This document shows positions 1-7,848 of a stretch of DNA of 63,855 bases, one piece after another. The stretch's first letter is position 1. Each line of letters starts with the position of its first letter. The stretch spans positions 1 through 63,855 of the forward strand of contig CAMTAF010000005.1 of assembly GCA_947066955.1 (NCBI GenBank). The letters are read 5' to 3'. Under the pieces are notes generated by a model. The model made no database searches, had not been told where the DNA came from, and saw only the letters and a list, made by a program, of their open reading frames with translations. The translations under genes were made by a program, and so were the position numbers. Source of the DNA: an uncultured Hungatella sp. Lineage in GTDB: Bacteria > Bacillota > Clostridia > Lachnospirales > Lachnospiraceae.

Positions 1-1331
1 TCCGATCTGGCAAAATAGATGGCGCACACGATGATCTGAACCACAGTGGACATAGGGATGGCGAGCCCAACCTGGAACAGGGACACGCCGGGCTGTCTGC
101 TCATGAAGTAGGACACGGGGATTCTGACGCAGAAGGCCCCCATGATCCCCTGAAGCATGACAAAGGCGGTTTTTCCGCATCCGTTAAAATATCCGGTAAA
201 ACAGAAGAGGAAGGACACCAACAAGGTGTCAATGGCGTAGGCCCTTAAGTAATCCGCCCCGGCCAGGACGATCTGGCTGTCTTTGGCGAAAATGCCTGTC
301 AGCAGGGTTCCGTGGAAAAAGGACAGGTAGGACAGGATCAGGCCAAAGCCAAAGGATACGGCCATGCCGCAGACCATGCCCCTCTTGGCCCGGTCCATCT
401 TTCCGGCGCCGAAGTTCTGGGACACAAAGGCGGACATGGACTGGCTGAAGGCAGAGGGCATCATCAGGATAAAGGTGCACAGCTTCTCCGCCACCCCAAC
501 CCCGGCGGAGGCGATGACCCCCAGGCCGTTGATGATGGCGATGATTACCAGGAAGGAGATGCTCACCAGAAGATCCTGGAGGGCAATGGGAAATCCCAGG
601 ACCAGGGTTTGGCGGATCAGCTTTTTGTGAAACCGGATATTTGCCCGGGAGAAGGCAAAGGGGAGCTTCCGCCTGCGGATAATGAGCAGGGACAGGATGA
701 CGCTGATCCCCTGGGCCATGACAGTGGCCAGGGCCGCTCCTTTGGAGGCCATCCCCAGAACCGCCACAAAGAAGAGATCCCCTATGATATTGAACACGCA
801 GGCGATGAACACTGCCAGCAGGGGAGTCCTGGAATCCCCGATCCCCCGGAAGATGCTGCCCAGCACATTGTAAGCGATGATAAATACGGATCCGGCGCAG
901 CAGATGCGGACATAGGCAGTGGTTTGGTCAAATGCCTCCGCCGGGGCGCGCATGACCCGGGACAGTGCCGGAGCGCCTGCCACCATGACCAGGGTGATGA
1001 CCACGGCCGCTGCCGCGAACAGGCAGATGCTGCCTCCGATCACGTCTCCAGCCTCCTCTTCCTGTTTCTGGCCGATCTTCTGTCCCAGAAGGATGGTGGT
1101 TCCCATGGCCAGGCCGGTGATCACGGAGGTGACGGAATGCATAACCTGGCTTCCCGTTGACACGGCGGACACGTCTGCGGCAGAAGAGAACTGACCGACA
1201 ATAAGCAGGTCCGTGCCGCCGTACATGGCCTGGAGAAGAAGGGCGAAAAGCACCGGGAGCGCGAAGCGGAGCAGAGGCGCCAGTACGGGGCCTTCCGTAA
1301 ATAAAAGATTCTGCTGTTTTCGTTTATCCAT
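1..1331 (-). CDS. MATE family multidrug efflux transporter (3' end outside window)
   Basis: Reading the minus strand from an ATG at 1331 gives 443 uninterrupted codons running off the left edge, so only the last few residues are missing. The N-terminus has the MATE opening (a TEGPVLAPLLRFALPVL-type segment, then QAMYGGTDLLIVG), followed by repeated hydrophobic helices in two bundles, the usual 12-TM antiporter layout. A GGAGG lies 8 nt upstream of the start. Family members export drugs or other cations in exchange for Na+ or H+ across the cytoplasmic membrane. The substrate cannot be read from the sequence. A promoter and a terminator-like hairpin precede the gene, suggesting attenuation control. 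Confidence 0.9.
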   Translation of the reverse strand, partial: MDKRKQQNLLFTEGPVLAPLLRFALPVLFALLLQAMYGGTDLLIVGQFSSAADVSAVSTGSQVMHSVTSVITGLAMGTTILLGQKIGQKQEEEAGDVIGGSICLFAAAAVVITLVMVAGAPALSRVMRAPAEAFDQTTAYVRICCAGSVFIIAYNVLGSIFRGIGDSRTPLLAVFIACVFNIIGDLFFVAVLGMASKGAALATVMAQGISVILSLLIIRRRKLPFAFSRANIRFHKKLIRQTLVLGFPIALQDLLVSISFLVIIAIINGLGVIASAGVGVAEKLCTFILMMPSAFSQSMSAFVSQNFGAGKMDRAKRGMVCGMAVSFGFGLILSYLSFFHGTLLTGIFAKDSQIVLAGADYLRAYAIDTLLVSFLFCFTGYFNGCGKTAFVMLQGIMGAFCVRIPVSYFMSRQPGVSLFQVGLAIPMSTVVQIIVCAIYFARS

Positions 1332-1404
1332 GTGTGTTGCCTCCTGTTTTCTTTATCTTTATGGAATGTGTCAGCAGGGGATAACTGTGTCCTGTATGAA
1401 AAAA

Positions 1405-1442
1405 CGGATAAGGCAGCAGGCCAAGACCTGCCATCTTATCCG
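1405..1442 (-). terminator. Terminator-like attenuator hairpin in the MATE leader
   Basis: On the minus strand CGGATAAG pairs with CTTATCCG, with an inner GGCAGG/CCTGC helix, and six U follow (plus-strand A at 1399-1404). It lies between the minus promoter (1488-1516) and the MATE start at 1331, so transcription should often stop before the exporter gene. An ATG within the hairpin opens a short frame that runs to the MATE start region. Confidence 0.65.
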
Positions 1443-1487
1443 GCAAAATACTTTCAGCAGTAGATTCCCCTCCGATGAACAAATGGG

Positions 1488-1516
1488 ATTATAACAGAGG
1501 CTTTTCCTGTTGTCAA
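1488..1516 (-). promoter_or_regulatory. Sigma-A type promoter for the MATE gene
   Basis: On the minus strand TTGACA (1516-1511) and TATAAT (1493-1488) are separated by exactly 17 nt, which is consensus. The predicted start near 1481 gives a leader of about 150 nt that contains the hairpin at 1405-1442. In the rest of the 1332-1640 gap I see no gene. Confidence 0.75.
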
Positions 1517-1640
1517 GAGCGGCTTCCCGCAATAATTTAGAAAAAACTAATAATTTGTTCACACCATCTTCAGAGCTGCAAGGTATACTAAAACCAGGTC
1601 CTGCACAGGGCAGGGCCAACATCAATCACAAGGAGATTTT

Positions 1641-2051
1641 ATGAATATATTGTTTTTTCTCACACCTAAAAGCGAGGTGGCTTTTATCTACGACGACCAG
1701 TCTCTGCGCCAGGCCCTTGAGATCATGGAATTTCACCGTTACACGGCCATCCCCATAATCAATAAGCTTGGAAAGTACATAGGGACCATCACAGAGGGGG
1801 ATCTTTTGTGGGGGATCAAAAATGAATACAACTTAAGCCTGAAGGGGGCCGAGCAGATGCCGGTGACCACCATCCCCAGAAAATCGGACAATGCCCCGGT
1901 GTCCATCGATGCTACCATGGAGGATATGATCGACAAAGCTCTGAACCAGAATTTTGTCCCCGTGGTGGATGATCAGGGGAATTTCATCGGGATCATCACC
2001 AGGAAGGATATTATCCGATACTGCTACGAGAACATGAGAAAGGAAGGCTGA
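1641..2051 (+). CDS. Paired CBS-domain protein
   Basis: A 136-residue protein made almost wholly of two CBS repeats (about residues 15-70 and 78-134), with the typical AIPIINKLGKYIGTITEGDL and FVPVVDDQGNFIGIITRKDI segments. Stand-alone CBS pairs bind adenine nucleotides or c-di-AMP and act as cytosolic sensors. No catalytic domain is attached. AAGGAG lies just upstream of the ATG. The next gene, a kinase-fold protein, starts 4 nt after the stop, so the two are probably co-transcribed and may work together; that link is inference. Confidence 0.85.
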   Translation: MNILFFLTPKSEVAFIYDDQSLRQALEIMEFHRYTAIPIINKLGKYIGTITEGDLLWGIKNEYNLSLKGAEQMPVTTIPRKSDNAPVSIDATMEDMIDKALNQNFVPVVDDQGNFIGIITRKDIIRYCYENMRKEG

Positions 2052-2054
2052 ACG

Positions 2055-3062
2055 GTGAATTTTGGACAGCCGGACAGTTATAAAAAGGCGGCGGAGCAGG
2101 CCTGCCTCTGTTACCCTTTGGAGGACTCCGTGGATGTAAGCCTCCTGTATCTCTCGGAGAATGCCACATTTGTCCTGAGAAGGCTCTCGGACCGCCGGCC
2201 CTGTAAGGTTATGAGGGTTGCCAGGACAGGTTACCGTACCAAGGAGGAGATCCAGGCGGAGATCAGGTGGCTGGAACATTTAAGCTGTCAGGACAAGGTA
2301 AAGACGGCGGGCCTTGTAAAAAACAGGAGCAATGGTTTTCTCACTGTGGCAGAGGCAGGAGGGCAGACTTACGCCTGCCTTATGTTCGAGTACCTGGAAG
2401 GCGCGCACCCGGATCTTTGTGACGGACCGAGGGCCTGCGAGGATTTTTATCAGGTGGGCCGGATCGCTGCCCTTCTCCACACAGATACGGAAGAATGGAA
2501 GGAGAGTCAAAGCCTTGCCAGGCCCTGCTGGGATTACGGCCATATGATCGGGGAACAGGGATTGTTCGGCGACTGGAGAAACTGCGAGGAGCTGTCCGCC
2601 AACGACAGACAGACATTGGAGCAGGCCTGCGGCCGGATCCGGGGCAGACTTTCCCGATATGAGAGGTCCGGGAGAAATTACGGCCTGATCCACTCAGATC
2701 TGCGGGCAGCCAATCTTCTGAAAACCAAGGGCCAAATCCAGGTTATCGATTTCGACGACTGCGGGTTTGGCTGGCATCTGTATGATCTGGCGGCTTCTAT
2801 AAGCTTTGTGGAGGATCATCCCTGGGCCGGACGGTGGGCGGAGGCGTGGCTTAAGGGCTATCAGACCCTCCGCCCCTTAAGAAGGGAAGACCTTAATGAG
2901 ATTCCCACTTTCATTATGGCCAGAAGGATCCAGCTTCTGGCGTGGATCACCAGCCATGAGGACTCGGATCCGGTCAGAAGCCTGTATCCGAAATTTGCCG
3001 AAAACACGGCAGATCTGGCGCGGCGGTATCTGTCAGGCCACCGCCCGCCAGGGTACCGCTGA
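2055..3062 (+). CDS. Aminoglycoside phosphotransferase/choline kinase-fold protein
   Basis: 335 residues from a GTG start. The catalytic loop HSDLRAAN (residues 213-220) and metal-binding IDFDDCGFG (231-239) are those of the APH/choline-kinase superfamily, which moves phosphate from ATP to a small hydroxylated substrate in the cytosol. The N-lobe is recognisable but divergent. It follows the CBS protein with almost no spacing. The substrate is unknown: homoserine, choline, a sugar or a drug are all possible for the fold. No resistance role should be assumed. Confidence 0.75.
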   Translation: MNFGQPDSYKKAAEQACLCYPLEDSVDVSLLYLSENATFVLRRLSDRRPCKVMRVARTGYRTKEEIQAEIRWLEHLSCQDKVKTAGLVKNRSNGFLTVAEAGGQTYACLMFEYLEGAHPDLCDGPRACEDFYQVGRIAALLHTDTEEWKESQSLARPCWDYGHMIGEQGLFGDWRNCEELSANDRQTLEQACGRIRGRLSRYERSGRNYGLIHSDLRAANLLKTKGQIQVIDFDDCGFGWHLYDLAASISFVEDHPWAGRWAEAWLKGYQTLRPLRREDLNEIPTFIMARRIQLLAWITSHEDSDPVRSLYPKFAENTADLARRYLSGHRPPGYR

Positions 3063-3111
3063 CCTGGATGTGGGCCAGCGGCAGGGGCTTTGACGGGAAA
3101 CGGCGTGGATA

Positions 3112-4083
3112 TCAGTACACCAGGCTCATGACGATCCCCTGAGGGAAGTCGCCGTATTTTTCTCCGAATATATTGATGCCGCCTACATGGGCAGCGTCTT
3201 TTTTTATCTCGATCTTTAAGGCGATATAGGGCTTGGCGCAGATATCCAGATCATCCAGGGTGACAGAACTGTTCACAGGCTGCCCGTCCAGATAGCTGCC
3301 GTTTTGCCGCACAGAGAAGGTTTTTAAAAGACCGTACTGGGTCCTGCCGTTGGGCCAGGCCGCCGGCGTCAGGCGTCCCCTCCGCGCGCCGAAGTCCCCG
3401 GGGGAGCAGTAGGTGGCAATCTCGCGGCCATTGATGGAGACGGTGATGTCGGAGGGCCATTCTTCCAGGAACCCCGGGGCCTCGGAGCAGATCTCCATCT
3501 GGAAGCTGAGAGCGTGAAGCTCCAGAAGGGGATTGGCCAGGTTGGGAAAGCGGTATTCCACATACCCCTGCTGGAACCACAGAAGCTGGGCTTTGGTGTG
3601 CAGAGGCGAATAGAAGGAACGGATATTGTCATAGATATCCAGGATCCCGTTTTCGTCGGCCAGGCCGCAGGTGGGTTCAATGTCCACTTCGTGGTAATTT
3701 CCCACAGGCATGTCCAGGGTAATGGTGTTGTCGGCAATGTCGGCATCCGCGTCAAAAGTCTCCAGGTGAAAAGACTGCATGCTGCAGGTACAGACCCTCA
3801 TGGAACCGTGGAGCCCGGGCTGGGTTTCGGTGACAATGAGCCGGGCCTCCTCCAGGGTTTTGATATGCAGGGCAGTGGAGGAGACAGGCAGATGGAGGAT
3901 GTTTGCGATCTCCTGGAGGGACAAAGCGCTGTTTTTCAGAAGATTCAGGATATTCAGGCGGATAGGCGAGGAAAGAGCCTTTCCGATCTTCACAATATGT
4001 TCGTGGTGGTTCTCGTTGCTTAAATGCAGTTCAATATCTCTCTCTCCGATAATCTTTATAGGGGTTTTGGCTTTGCCGGGCAT
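3112..4083 (-). CDS. ArsR-like winged-helix regulator with long C-terminal sensor domain
   Basis: 323 residues. Residues about 35-105 form a winged helix: a GKALSSPIRLNILNLL opening, then a LSLQEIANILHLPVSSTALHIK recognition helix region. The remaining 200 or so residues are predicted beta-rich with many aromatic residues (for example WFQQGYVEYRFPN) and may bind a ligand, possibly a carbohydrate. Ordinary ArsR proteins are about 100 residues, so this is a fused type. It converges on the preceding kinase-like gene and no target operon is adjacent, so the target is unknown. Confidence 0.75.
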   Translation of the reverse strand: MPGKAKTPIKIIGERDIELHLSNENHHEHIVKIGKALSSPIRLNILNLLKNSALSLQEIANILHLPVSSTALHIKTLEEARLIVTETQPGLHGSMRVCTCSMQSFHLETFDADADIADNTITLDMPVGNYHEVDIEPTCGLADENGILDIYDNIRSFYSPLHTKAQLLWFQQGYVEYRFPNLANPLLELHALSFQMEICSEAPGFLEEWPSDITVSINGREIATYCSPGDFGARRGRLTPAAWPNGRTQYGLLKTFSVRQNGSYLDGQPVNSSVTLDDLDICAKPYIALKIEIKKDAAHVGGINIFGEKYGDFPQGIVMSLVY

Positions 4084-4146
4084 AATAGAAACTCCTTTCC
4101 TATAGCAAACTAGAAATTAATTACATATAAAATATAATGAAATATA

Positions 4147-4176
4147 TTGACGAATCCTGCGAAAAAATGGTAGTAT
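4147..4176 (+). promoter_or_regulatory. Possible promoter reading into a family C repeat
   Basis: TTGACG (4147-4152) and TAGTAT (4171-4176) are 18 nt apart. No coding start follows closely; transcription would enter the structured repeat at 4194. Weak match, so low certainty. Confidence 0.35.
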
Positions 4177-4193
4177 AAATCATAGCAGACCTC

Positions 4194-4332
4194 CATGCGC
4201 CCGGCAGCGGATAGGCCGTTACGTGCGAAAGTCTGGCGCGCGTGGCGTACCCAGGGACATGCCGTAATACAGGCTTTTGCGGAGCGGGCGCACTCTGTGC
4301 CGTATGGAAGATGCCGCTTCGCGGCCCTGTTT
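4194..4332 (+). repeat. Family C interspersed repeat
   Basis: G+C-rich block opening with TGCGCCCGGCAG, then GATA, and later GTCTGGCGCGCG. The same opening and order recur twice at 27184-27337. It lies in the 4084-4519 gap between the regulator and the SH3 lipoprotein; the rest of that gap is A+T-rich promoter DNA. Several short inverted repeats are visible (for example GCGCCCGGC near the start and GAGCGGGCGCA near the end). Its role is unknown. Confidence 0.6.
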
Positions 4333-4482
4333 TTCCACAGCTCAGAAGCGCTGAACTTTCAAAATAGAAATATAGCTGCGGAATGTTGCATATTTATTAT
4401 AATAAATCGAGAACAAAATTACAAGCAGAATAATTCGTATTTTGTCATAAAAACTTAAATAGATAAACGGGCGCCGCTGGTG

Positions 4483-4488
4483 TATAAT
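4483..4488 (+). promoter_or_regulatory. Extended -10 element upstream of the SH3 lipoprotein gene
   Basis: TATAAT at 4483-4488 is preceded by a TG one base upstream. No good -35 box is present. It lies about 30 nt before the ATG at 4520. Confidence 0.5.
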
Positions 4489-4519
4489 AAAGACAGTGTA
4501 AAACCATGGAGGAAGATTT

Positions 4520-5662
4520 ATGAAGAGACATTGGATAGTGTTTGCGGCAGCTATGATAGCTTTTGGTATTACTGCCTGCGGAAGCGGGGATGGGATCGTG
4601 ATCAACGGGACAACGGCGGCAGAGGCAGGCGGCAGCCAGGAGGAGACTTCCGGCCAGGTCTCTCAGGAGACGAAAGCCGGGACCATGATCGAGATCGTCA
4701 CAGATGAGACGTCTCCGGTGCCGGAGACAGCGGCCCAGTCCACGGAAGGGTACAGCCAGGAGGCGGCCACAGAGCCCGCCGCGCAGCCGGAGACAGCGGC
4801 AGTTCCCCAGACCACGGCTTCCACGCAGGCGTCGGTTTCCCAGACCACGGCCTCCGCGCAGACGTCGGTTTCTCAGACCACGGCTGCTCAGACAGCCGGC
4901 GCCGCCAGGCCCGCGGAGACAACGGCGGCCAGAACCTACAAGGTGACGGATGTAAAAAAGACGATGTATGCCACGGCATCGGTGCGGGTGCGTTCCAGCT
5001 ATTCCACCAGCTCCAGCGTGCTGGCAGGACTGTCTGAGGGTGAGAAGGTGGAGGTTACAGGCGAGTCGGAGAACGGCTGGCTTCGGGTCAATTATAAAGG
5101 CAATGTGGGCTATGTGTCCAAGAGCTATCTCACGGAGCAGGTTCCGGAGAGCACTGCCCAGGTAGCGTCAAACGGTCAGTCCTCAAGGGGCAATACAGGG
5201 ACCGGAGGCTCCGGAAACACCTCCGCAGGGGGTAACGGCGGGGCCGGACAGACATCCCAGAGCGGAACCGGGACAGGCACAGGCACCGGGGCGGGCAACA
5301 CGACGTCGGGAGGAAAGACAGGACCGGGGGGCAGCTCCTCCGGCGCCGGATCGTCAGGCAGCCCGGCGGGACCGGGAGGAAGCGGAGGCTCGGCGGGGCA
5401 GGGCAGTTCCCCGTCAGGACCGTCTGTCTCCGAGAGCAGCTCATCCGCGGGGAACAGCTCCTCGGGAACAGGCAGCAATTCAGTGACAGGAAGCGTCACG
5501 GCCCTGGATCCGTCAGGCGTCACTATCCAGACCAGCAACGGCACCACTTACCAGTTTGTGTGGGGCAGTGATGTCCCTGCCCTGGCGCCCGGGGAAAAGA
5601 TCCAGATCTTTTACGAGACCACCAGCACAGGGGAACGGCGGGTGGTAAGCTATTCCAAGTAG
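4520..5662 (+). CDS. Lipoprotein with bacterial SH3 domain and Gly/Ser-rich linker
   Basis: 380 residues. A signal peptide ends in the lipobox ITAC (Cys near residue 20), so the mature protein should be lipid-anchored outside the membrane. Residues about 30-135 are a Thr/Ala/Gln-rich spacer with repeated Q-T-T-A units. Residues about 140-208 form an SH3_3 domain (VRVRSSYSTSSSVLAGL, then GWLRVNYKGNVGYVSKSYL), which usually binds cell wall. Residues about 215-320 are extremely Gly/Ser rich, and a small C-terminal beta domain (about 325-380) follows. No enzyme domain is seen. Probably a wall-associated adaptor; function not established. Confidence 0.8.
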   Translation: MKRHWIVFAAAMIAFGITACGSGDGIVINGTTAAEAGGSQEETSGQVSQETKAGTMIEIVTDETSPVPETAAQSTEGYSQEAATEPAAQPETAAVPQTTASTQASVSQTTASAQTSVSQTTAAQTAGAARPAETTAARTYKVTDVKKTMYATASVRVRSSYSTSSSVLAGLSEGEKVEVTGESENGWLRVNYKGNVGYVSKSYLTEQVPESTAQVASNGQSSRGNTGTGGSGNTSAGGNGGAGQTSQSGTGTGTGTGAGNTTSGGKTGPGGSSSGAGSSGSPAGPGGSGGSAGQGSSPSGPSVSESSSSAGNSSSGTGSNSVTGSVTALDPSGVTIQTSNGTTYQFVWGSDVPALAPGEKIQIFYETTSTGERRVVSYSK

Positions 5663-5704
5663 ATTGATTCCATGTCCATATTTTTATAAAGTGAGGTGCT
5701 GACA

Positions 5705-6040
5705 ATGAAGATTATCTATGCGATCGTAAGCTCCGATGACGGCAACCGGGTCACAGAGGCCCTGAACGAACACCAGTATATGGTTACAAAGCTGGCTACA
5801 ACAGGAGGATTTCTGAAAAAGGGGAACTGTACCTTGATGGTGGGCACAGAGGCAGAGAAGGTTGATCATGCCATTGAACTGATCAAGGAGACCTGCGGCA
5901 AAAGACAGAAGATTACCTGCAATGTGCCGGCCCCCAACATTTCGTCCATCTCAGCCGGGTATATGATGATGCCCATGACAGTGGAATTAGGCGGAGCCAC
6001 CATATTTGTCACAGATGTTGAGCGGTATGAGAAGATTTAA
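5705..6040 (+). CDS. darA: Cyclic-di-AMP receptor, DarA/PstA type
   Basis: 111 residues with the PII-like fold of c-di-AMP receptor proteins: an MKIIYAIVSSDDG opening, a TKLATTGGFLKKGN segment that lines the nucleotide pocket, and a GGATIFV ending. The ATG at 5705 was chosen because it has a GAGGTG ribosome site; an upstream GTG in frame is less likely. Members of this family sense c-di-AMP in the cytosol; the downstream partner is not known for most species. The gene stands alone and ends in a strong intrinsic terminator. Confidence 0.92.
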   Translation: MKIIYAIVSSDDGNRVTEALNEHQYMVTKLATTGGFLKKGNCTLMVGTEAEKVDHAIELIKETCGKRQKITCNVPAPNISSISAGYMMMPMTVELGGATIFVTDVERYEKI

Positions 6041-6053
6041 GTTCCTAAAAAGT

Positions 6054-6091
6054 AAGGGAAGCATCCGAGATAGGGGATGCTTCCCTTTTTT
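6054..6091 (+). terminator. Intrinsic terminator of the c-di-AMP receptor gene
   Basis: A 13-bp perfect stem, 6054-6066 with 6075-6087 (GGGAAGCATCC against GGATGCTTCCC), is followed by a run of T to 6091. A family A repeat begins at the next base. Confidence 0.92.
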
Positions 6092-6345
6092 ATGCGCAGG
6101 CCCGTGCAGTGGAAGTTTGCCGCTAAAGCGGCGCACGGGCCGCGCGGCGAGTAGGGGAAAAGACCTCCCCTACTCGATTGCGCACGGGGCAGAAAGGAAA
6201 TGTGGCCGCTTGCGCGGCGAGTAGTGGGGAAAGCCTTCCCTACTCGATTGCACAGGCCCGTGCAGTGGAAGTTTGCCGCTAAAGCGGCGCACGGGCCGCG
6301 CGGTGAGTAGGGGGAAAAGACCTCCCCTGCTCGATTGCGCACGGC
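6092..6345 (+). repeat. Family A structured repeat, two full copies and one partial
   Basis: Copy 1 (6092-6185) and copy 3 (6249-6345) are nearly identical. Each has an outer stem GGCCCGTGC/GCACGGGCC enclosing GCCGCT-AA-AGCGGC, then a second stem GAGTAGGGG/CCCCTACTC, and ends in GATTGCGCA. The middle unit (6181-6253) keeps only the second hairpin. Related copies are at 13005, 22086, 42706, 47956, 59062 and 59828. No gene lies in the block. Confidence 0.85.
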
Positions 6346-6446
6346 CTCGAATATTCGGAATAAATGGATTAATTTTTGGAATAATTGCAATCAATTAATG
6401 CAATTTAAGAATAAAATAAAAATTTAAATAAATTGCAAAAAAAACA

Positions 6447-6475
6447 TTGACAAATATGGAGAGGTCTGGTAGAAT
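6447..6475 (+). promoter_or_regulatory. Consensus promoter with no coding gene behind it
   Basis: TTGACA (6447-6452) and TAGAAT (6470-6475) are spaced by 17 nt and sit in A+T-rich DNA. No ORF with a ribosome site follows before the terminator-like hairpin near 6730-6770, so it appears to drive an RNA. Confidence 0.8.
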
Positions 6476-6481
6476 AAAGAC

Positions 6482-6770
6482 AACAAAAGAAACACCAAGC
6501 CAGAGAAGATACCTGATCAAAAGGATTCAAGAACTGGCAAATAGGAAAGAAGGAGGTACGGACCACCGAAAAGTTAAATTTTGTTTCATTTATCACACAG
6601 AGCGGCAGGCTTTGAAAGATTGATGAGACCAGGATTCCTCCCGAACCTTGTTGAGTACATGGGTAAAAGACAGGGGGAAGGAAAGAGATTAAGGAAAGTG
6701 AGGTACAGTCCAGTGGACGAGATAGCGTGAAGGCGGATATCGATACGAAAGGGATCGGTATCCGTCTTTA
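6482..6770 (+). ncRNA. Structured non-coding RNA candidate of about 285 nt
   Basis: The candidate runs from the promoter at 6447 to a hairpin at 6730-6768 (10-bp outer helix AAGGCGGATA/TATCCGTCTT plus a 5-bp inner helix) followed by TTTAGTTT. Inside are a TTCCTCC/GGGGGAA helix (about 6635-6680) closing an ACC-TTGT/ACA-TGGGT hairpin, and a short hairpin GTCC-AGT-GGAC (6708-6718). Two similar segments, GGAGGTACGGACCA (6552-6565) and TGAGGTACAGTCCAG (6699-6713), recur. It lacks the SRP, tmRNA and RNase P signatures I know. The raiA/ARRPOF family is one possibility, not verified. Confidence 0.6.
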
Positions 6771-6813
6771 GTTTGTCCTGATATCTGTCAGGCCCTTCCG
6801 TGTGCGCCTCCCT

Positions 6814-7749
6814 CTAAGGTGTGACCCCCTCTAAGTCAAAGGGCGGGGTGTATTCTTCTTTGGCGCTGCTTTTTTTCTGCATGTAGCCCTTCGTCAAGCC
6901 CAGTTCCAGGGCAGCATCCACCACTTTTTCATATTCATAGGAAGTAACCCTGCGGTTGAGCTGGGGGAAATCTTTGGCATTGTCTCCAAGGTGGGCCGGG
7001 GTGTACTGGCTCAGAAGGCTGATATAGTACCGGGATCGAGGCAGAGTCTCGGCCATCCAGTGAAGGAGCCTGATGGAATCCTGTCTGGCTCCCGGAAGAA
7101 CCATGTGCCGGATGATTACCCCTGATTTCATGATGCCGTTATGGTCCAACACAGGCTCTCCGGTCTGCCGGATCATCTGGGTGATGGCCCTGGAGGCCCA
7201 GAAAAAATAGTCGCCGGCCCCGGAATAGGGGGCGGAGAGGGCAGAGTCCGAGTACTTTAGGTCGGGAAGCCAGATGTCTACATAAGGTTTTAAAGCCTCT
7301 ATAATTTGCGGGTCCTCGTAGCCGCCGCAGTTGTAGACCACGGGGATGGACAGGGCAGGACGGGCAAGGCGCAGGGCCTCTGTGACAGAGGGGAGATAGT
7401 GGGTGGCTGTAACTAAATTGATATTGTGGGCGCCCTGGTCCTGGAGGCGGAGGAAGATGCGGCTCAGCTCCTGGCAGGACACCTCCCGGCCAAAGCCCTC
7501 CCGGCTGATCTCATGGTTCTGGCAGAAGCAGCATCTTAAAGTGCAGCCGGCAAAAAAAACCGCGCCGCTTCCGTTGACGCCGCTGATGGCGGGCTCTTCC
7601 CAGTGGTGGAGAGCAGCTCTGGCCACTTTGGGGGTGACGCCGCTTTGGCAGAAACCTTGCCCGGCGCGGCGGTCCGCGCGGCAGTGCCTGGGGCACAGCC
7701 GGCAGCAGTCATAGGAGAAGGGAAAACTGTTATCCTGGTTCATATTCAT
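6814..7749 (-). CDS. Radical SAM protein, pyruvate formate-lyase activase-like
   Basis: 311 residues from the ATG at 7749; reading further upstream would run through the azlC region and is not supported. A Cys-rich head (DCCRLCPRHCRADR) precedes the radical SAM triad CTLRCCFC (about residue 75), which binds a 4Fe-4S cluster and S-adenosylmethionine. This architecture matches the PflA-like/AmmeMemoRadiSam-related group. The protein is cytosolic; its target is not given by context, since no glycyl radical enzyme is next to it. It is divergent from azlCD. Confidence 0.8.
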   Translation of the reverse strand: MNMNQDNSFPFSYDCCRLCPRHCRADRRAGQGFCQSGVTPKVARAALHHWEEPAISGVNGSGAVFFAGCTLRCCFCQNHEISREGFGREVSCQELSRIFLRLQDQGAHNINLVTATHYLPSVTEALRLARPALSIPVVYNCGGYEDPQIIEALKPYVDIWLPDLKYSDSALSAPYSGAGDYFFWASRAITQMIRQTGEPVLDHNGIMKSGVIIRHMVLPGARQDSIRLLHWMAETLPRSRYYISLLSQYTPAHLGDNAKDFPQLNRRVTSYEYEKVVDAALELGLTKGYMQKKSSAKEEYTPPFDLEGVTP

Positions 7750-7764
7750 TTGCACTCTCTTTCG

Positions 7765-7793
7765 TTGACAAAACATGGGGAAAAGGCTACAAT
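7765..7793 (+). promoter_or_regulatory. Promoter for azlCD
   Basis: TTGACA (7765-7770) and TACAAT (7788-7793) are 17 nt apart, about 55 nt before the azlC start. Confidence 0.75.
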
Positions 7794-7848
7794 CTATGGT
7801 ATCCAAAAAAAGGGAAAAATGCAAGGGGAAGCAGAGGAATGAAAGAGA

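Noticed and set aside
312-1160. Long plus-strand open frame of 282 codons
   Set aside because: It lies opposite the MATE gene, its translation is low in hydrophobic pattern and shows no family; the minus strand clearly codes for the exporter.
2055-3062. Antibiotic resistance phosphotransferase
   Set aside because: The fold motifs are shared by many small-molecule kinases and the context gives no resistance link.
5130-5547. Minus-strand Pro-rich frames opposite the SH3 lipoprotein linker
   Set aside because: They are the antisense of a Gly/Ser-rich linker and have no start signal or homology.
6092-6345. CRISPR-like array
   Set aside because: Only two near-identical units of about 95 bases, no regular short spacers, no cas gene; the units are palindromic repeats found elsewhere in the window.
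6482-6770. 6S, tmRNA or SRP RNA
   Set aside because: No 5'-3' closing helix with central bubble, no tRNA-like ends or tag frame, no GGAA tetraloop SRP core, so left as an unassigned RNA.
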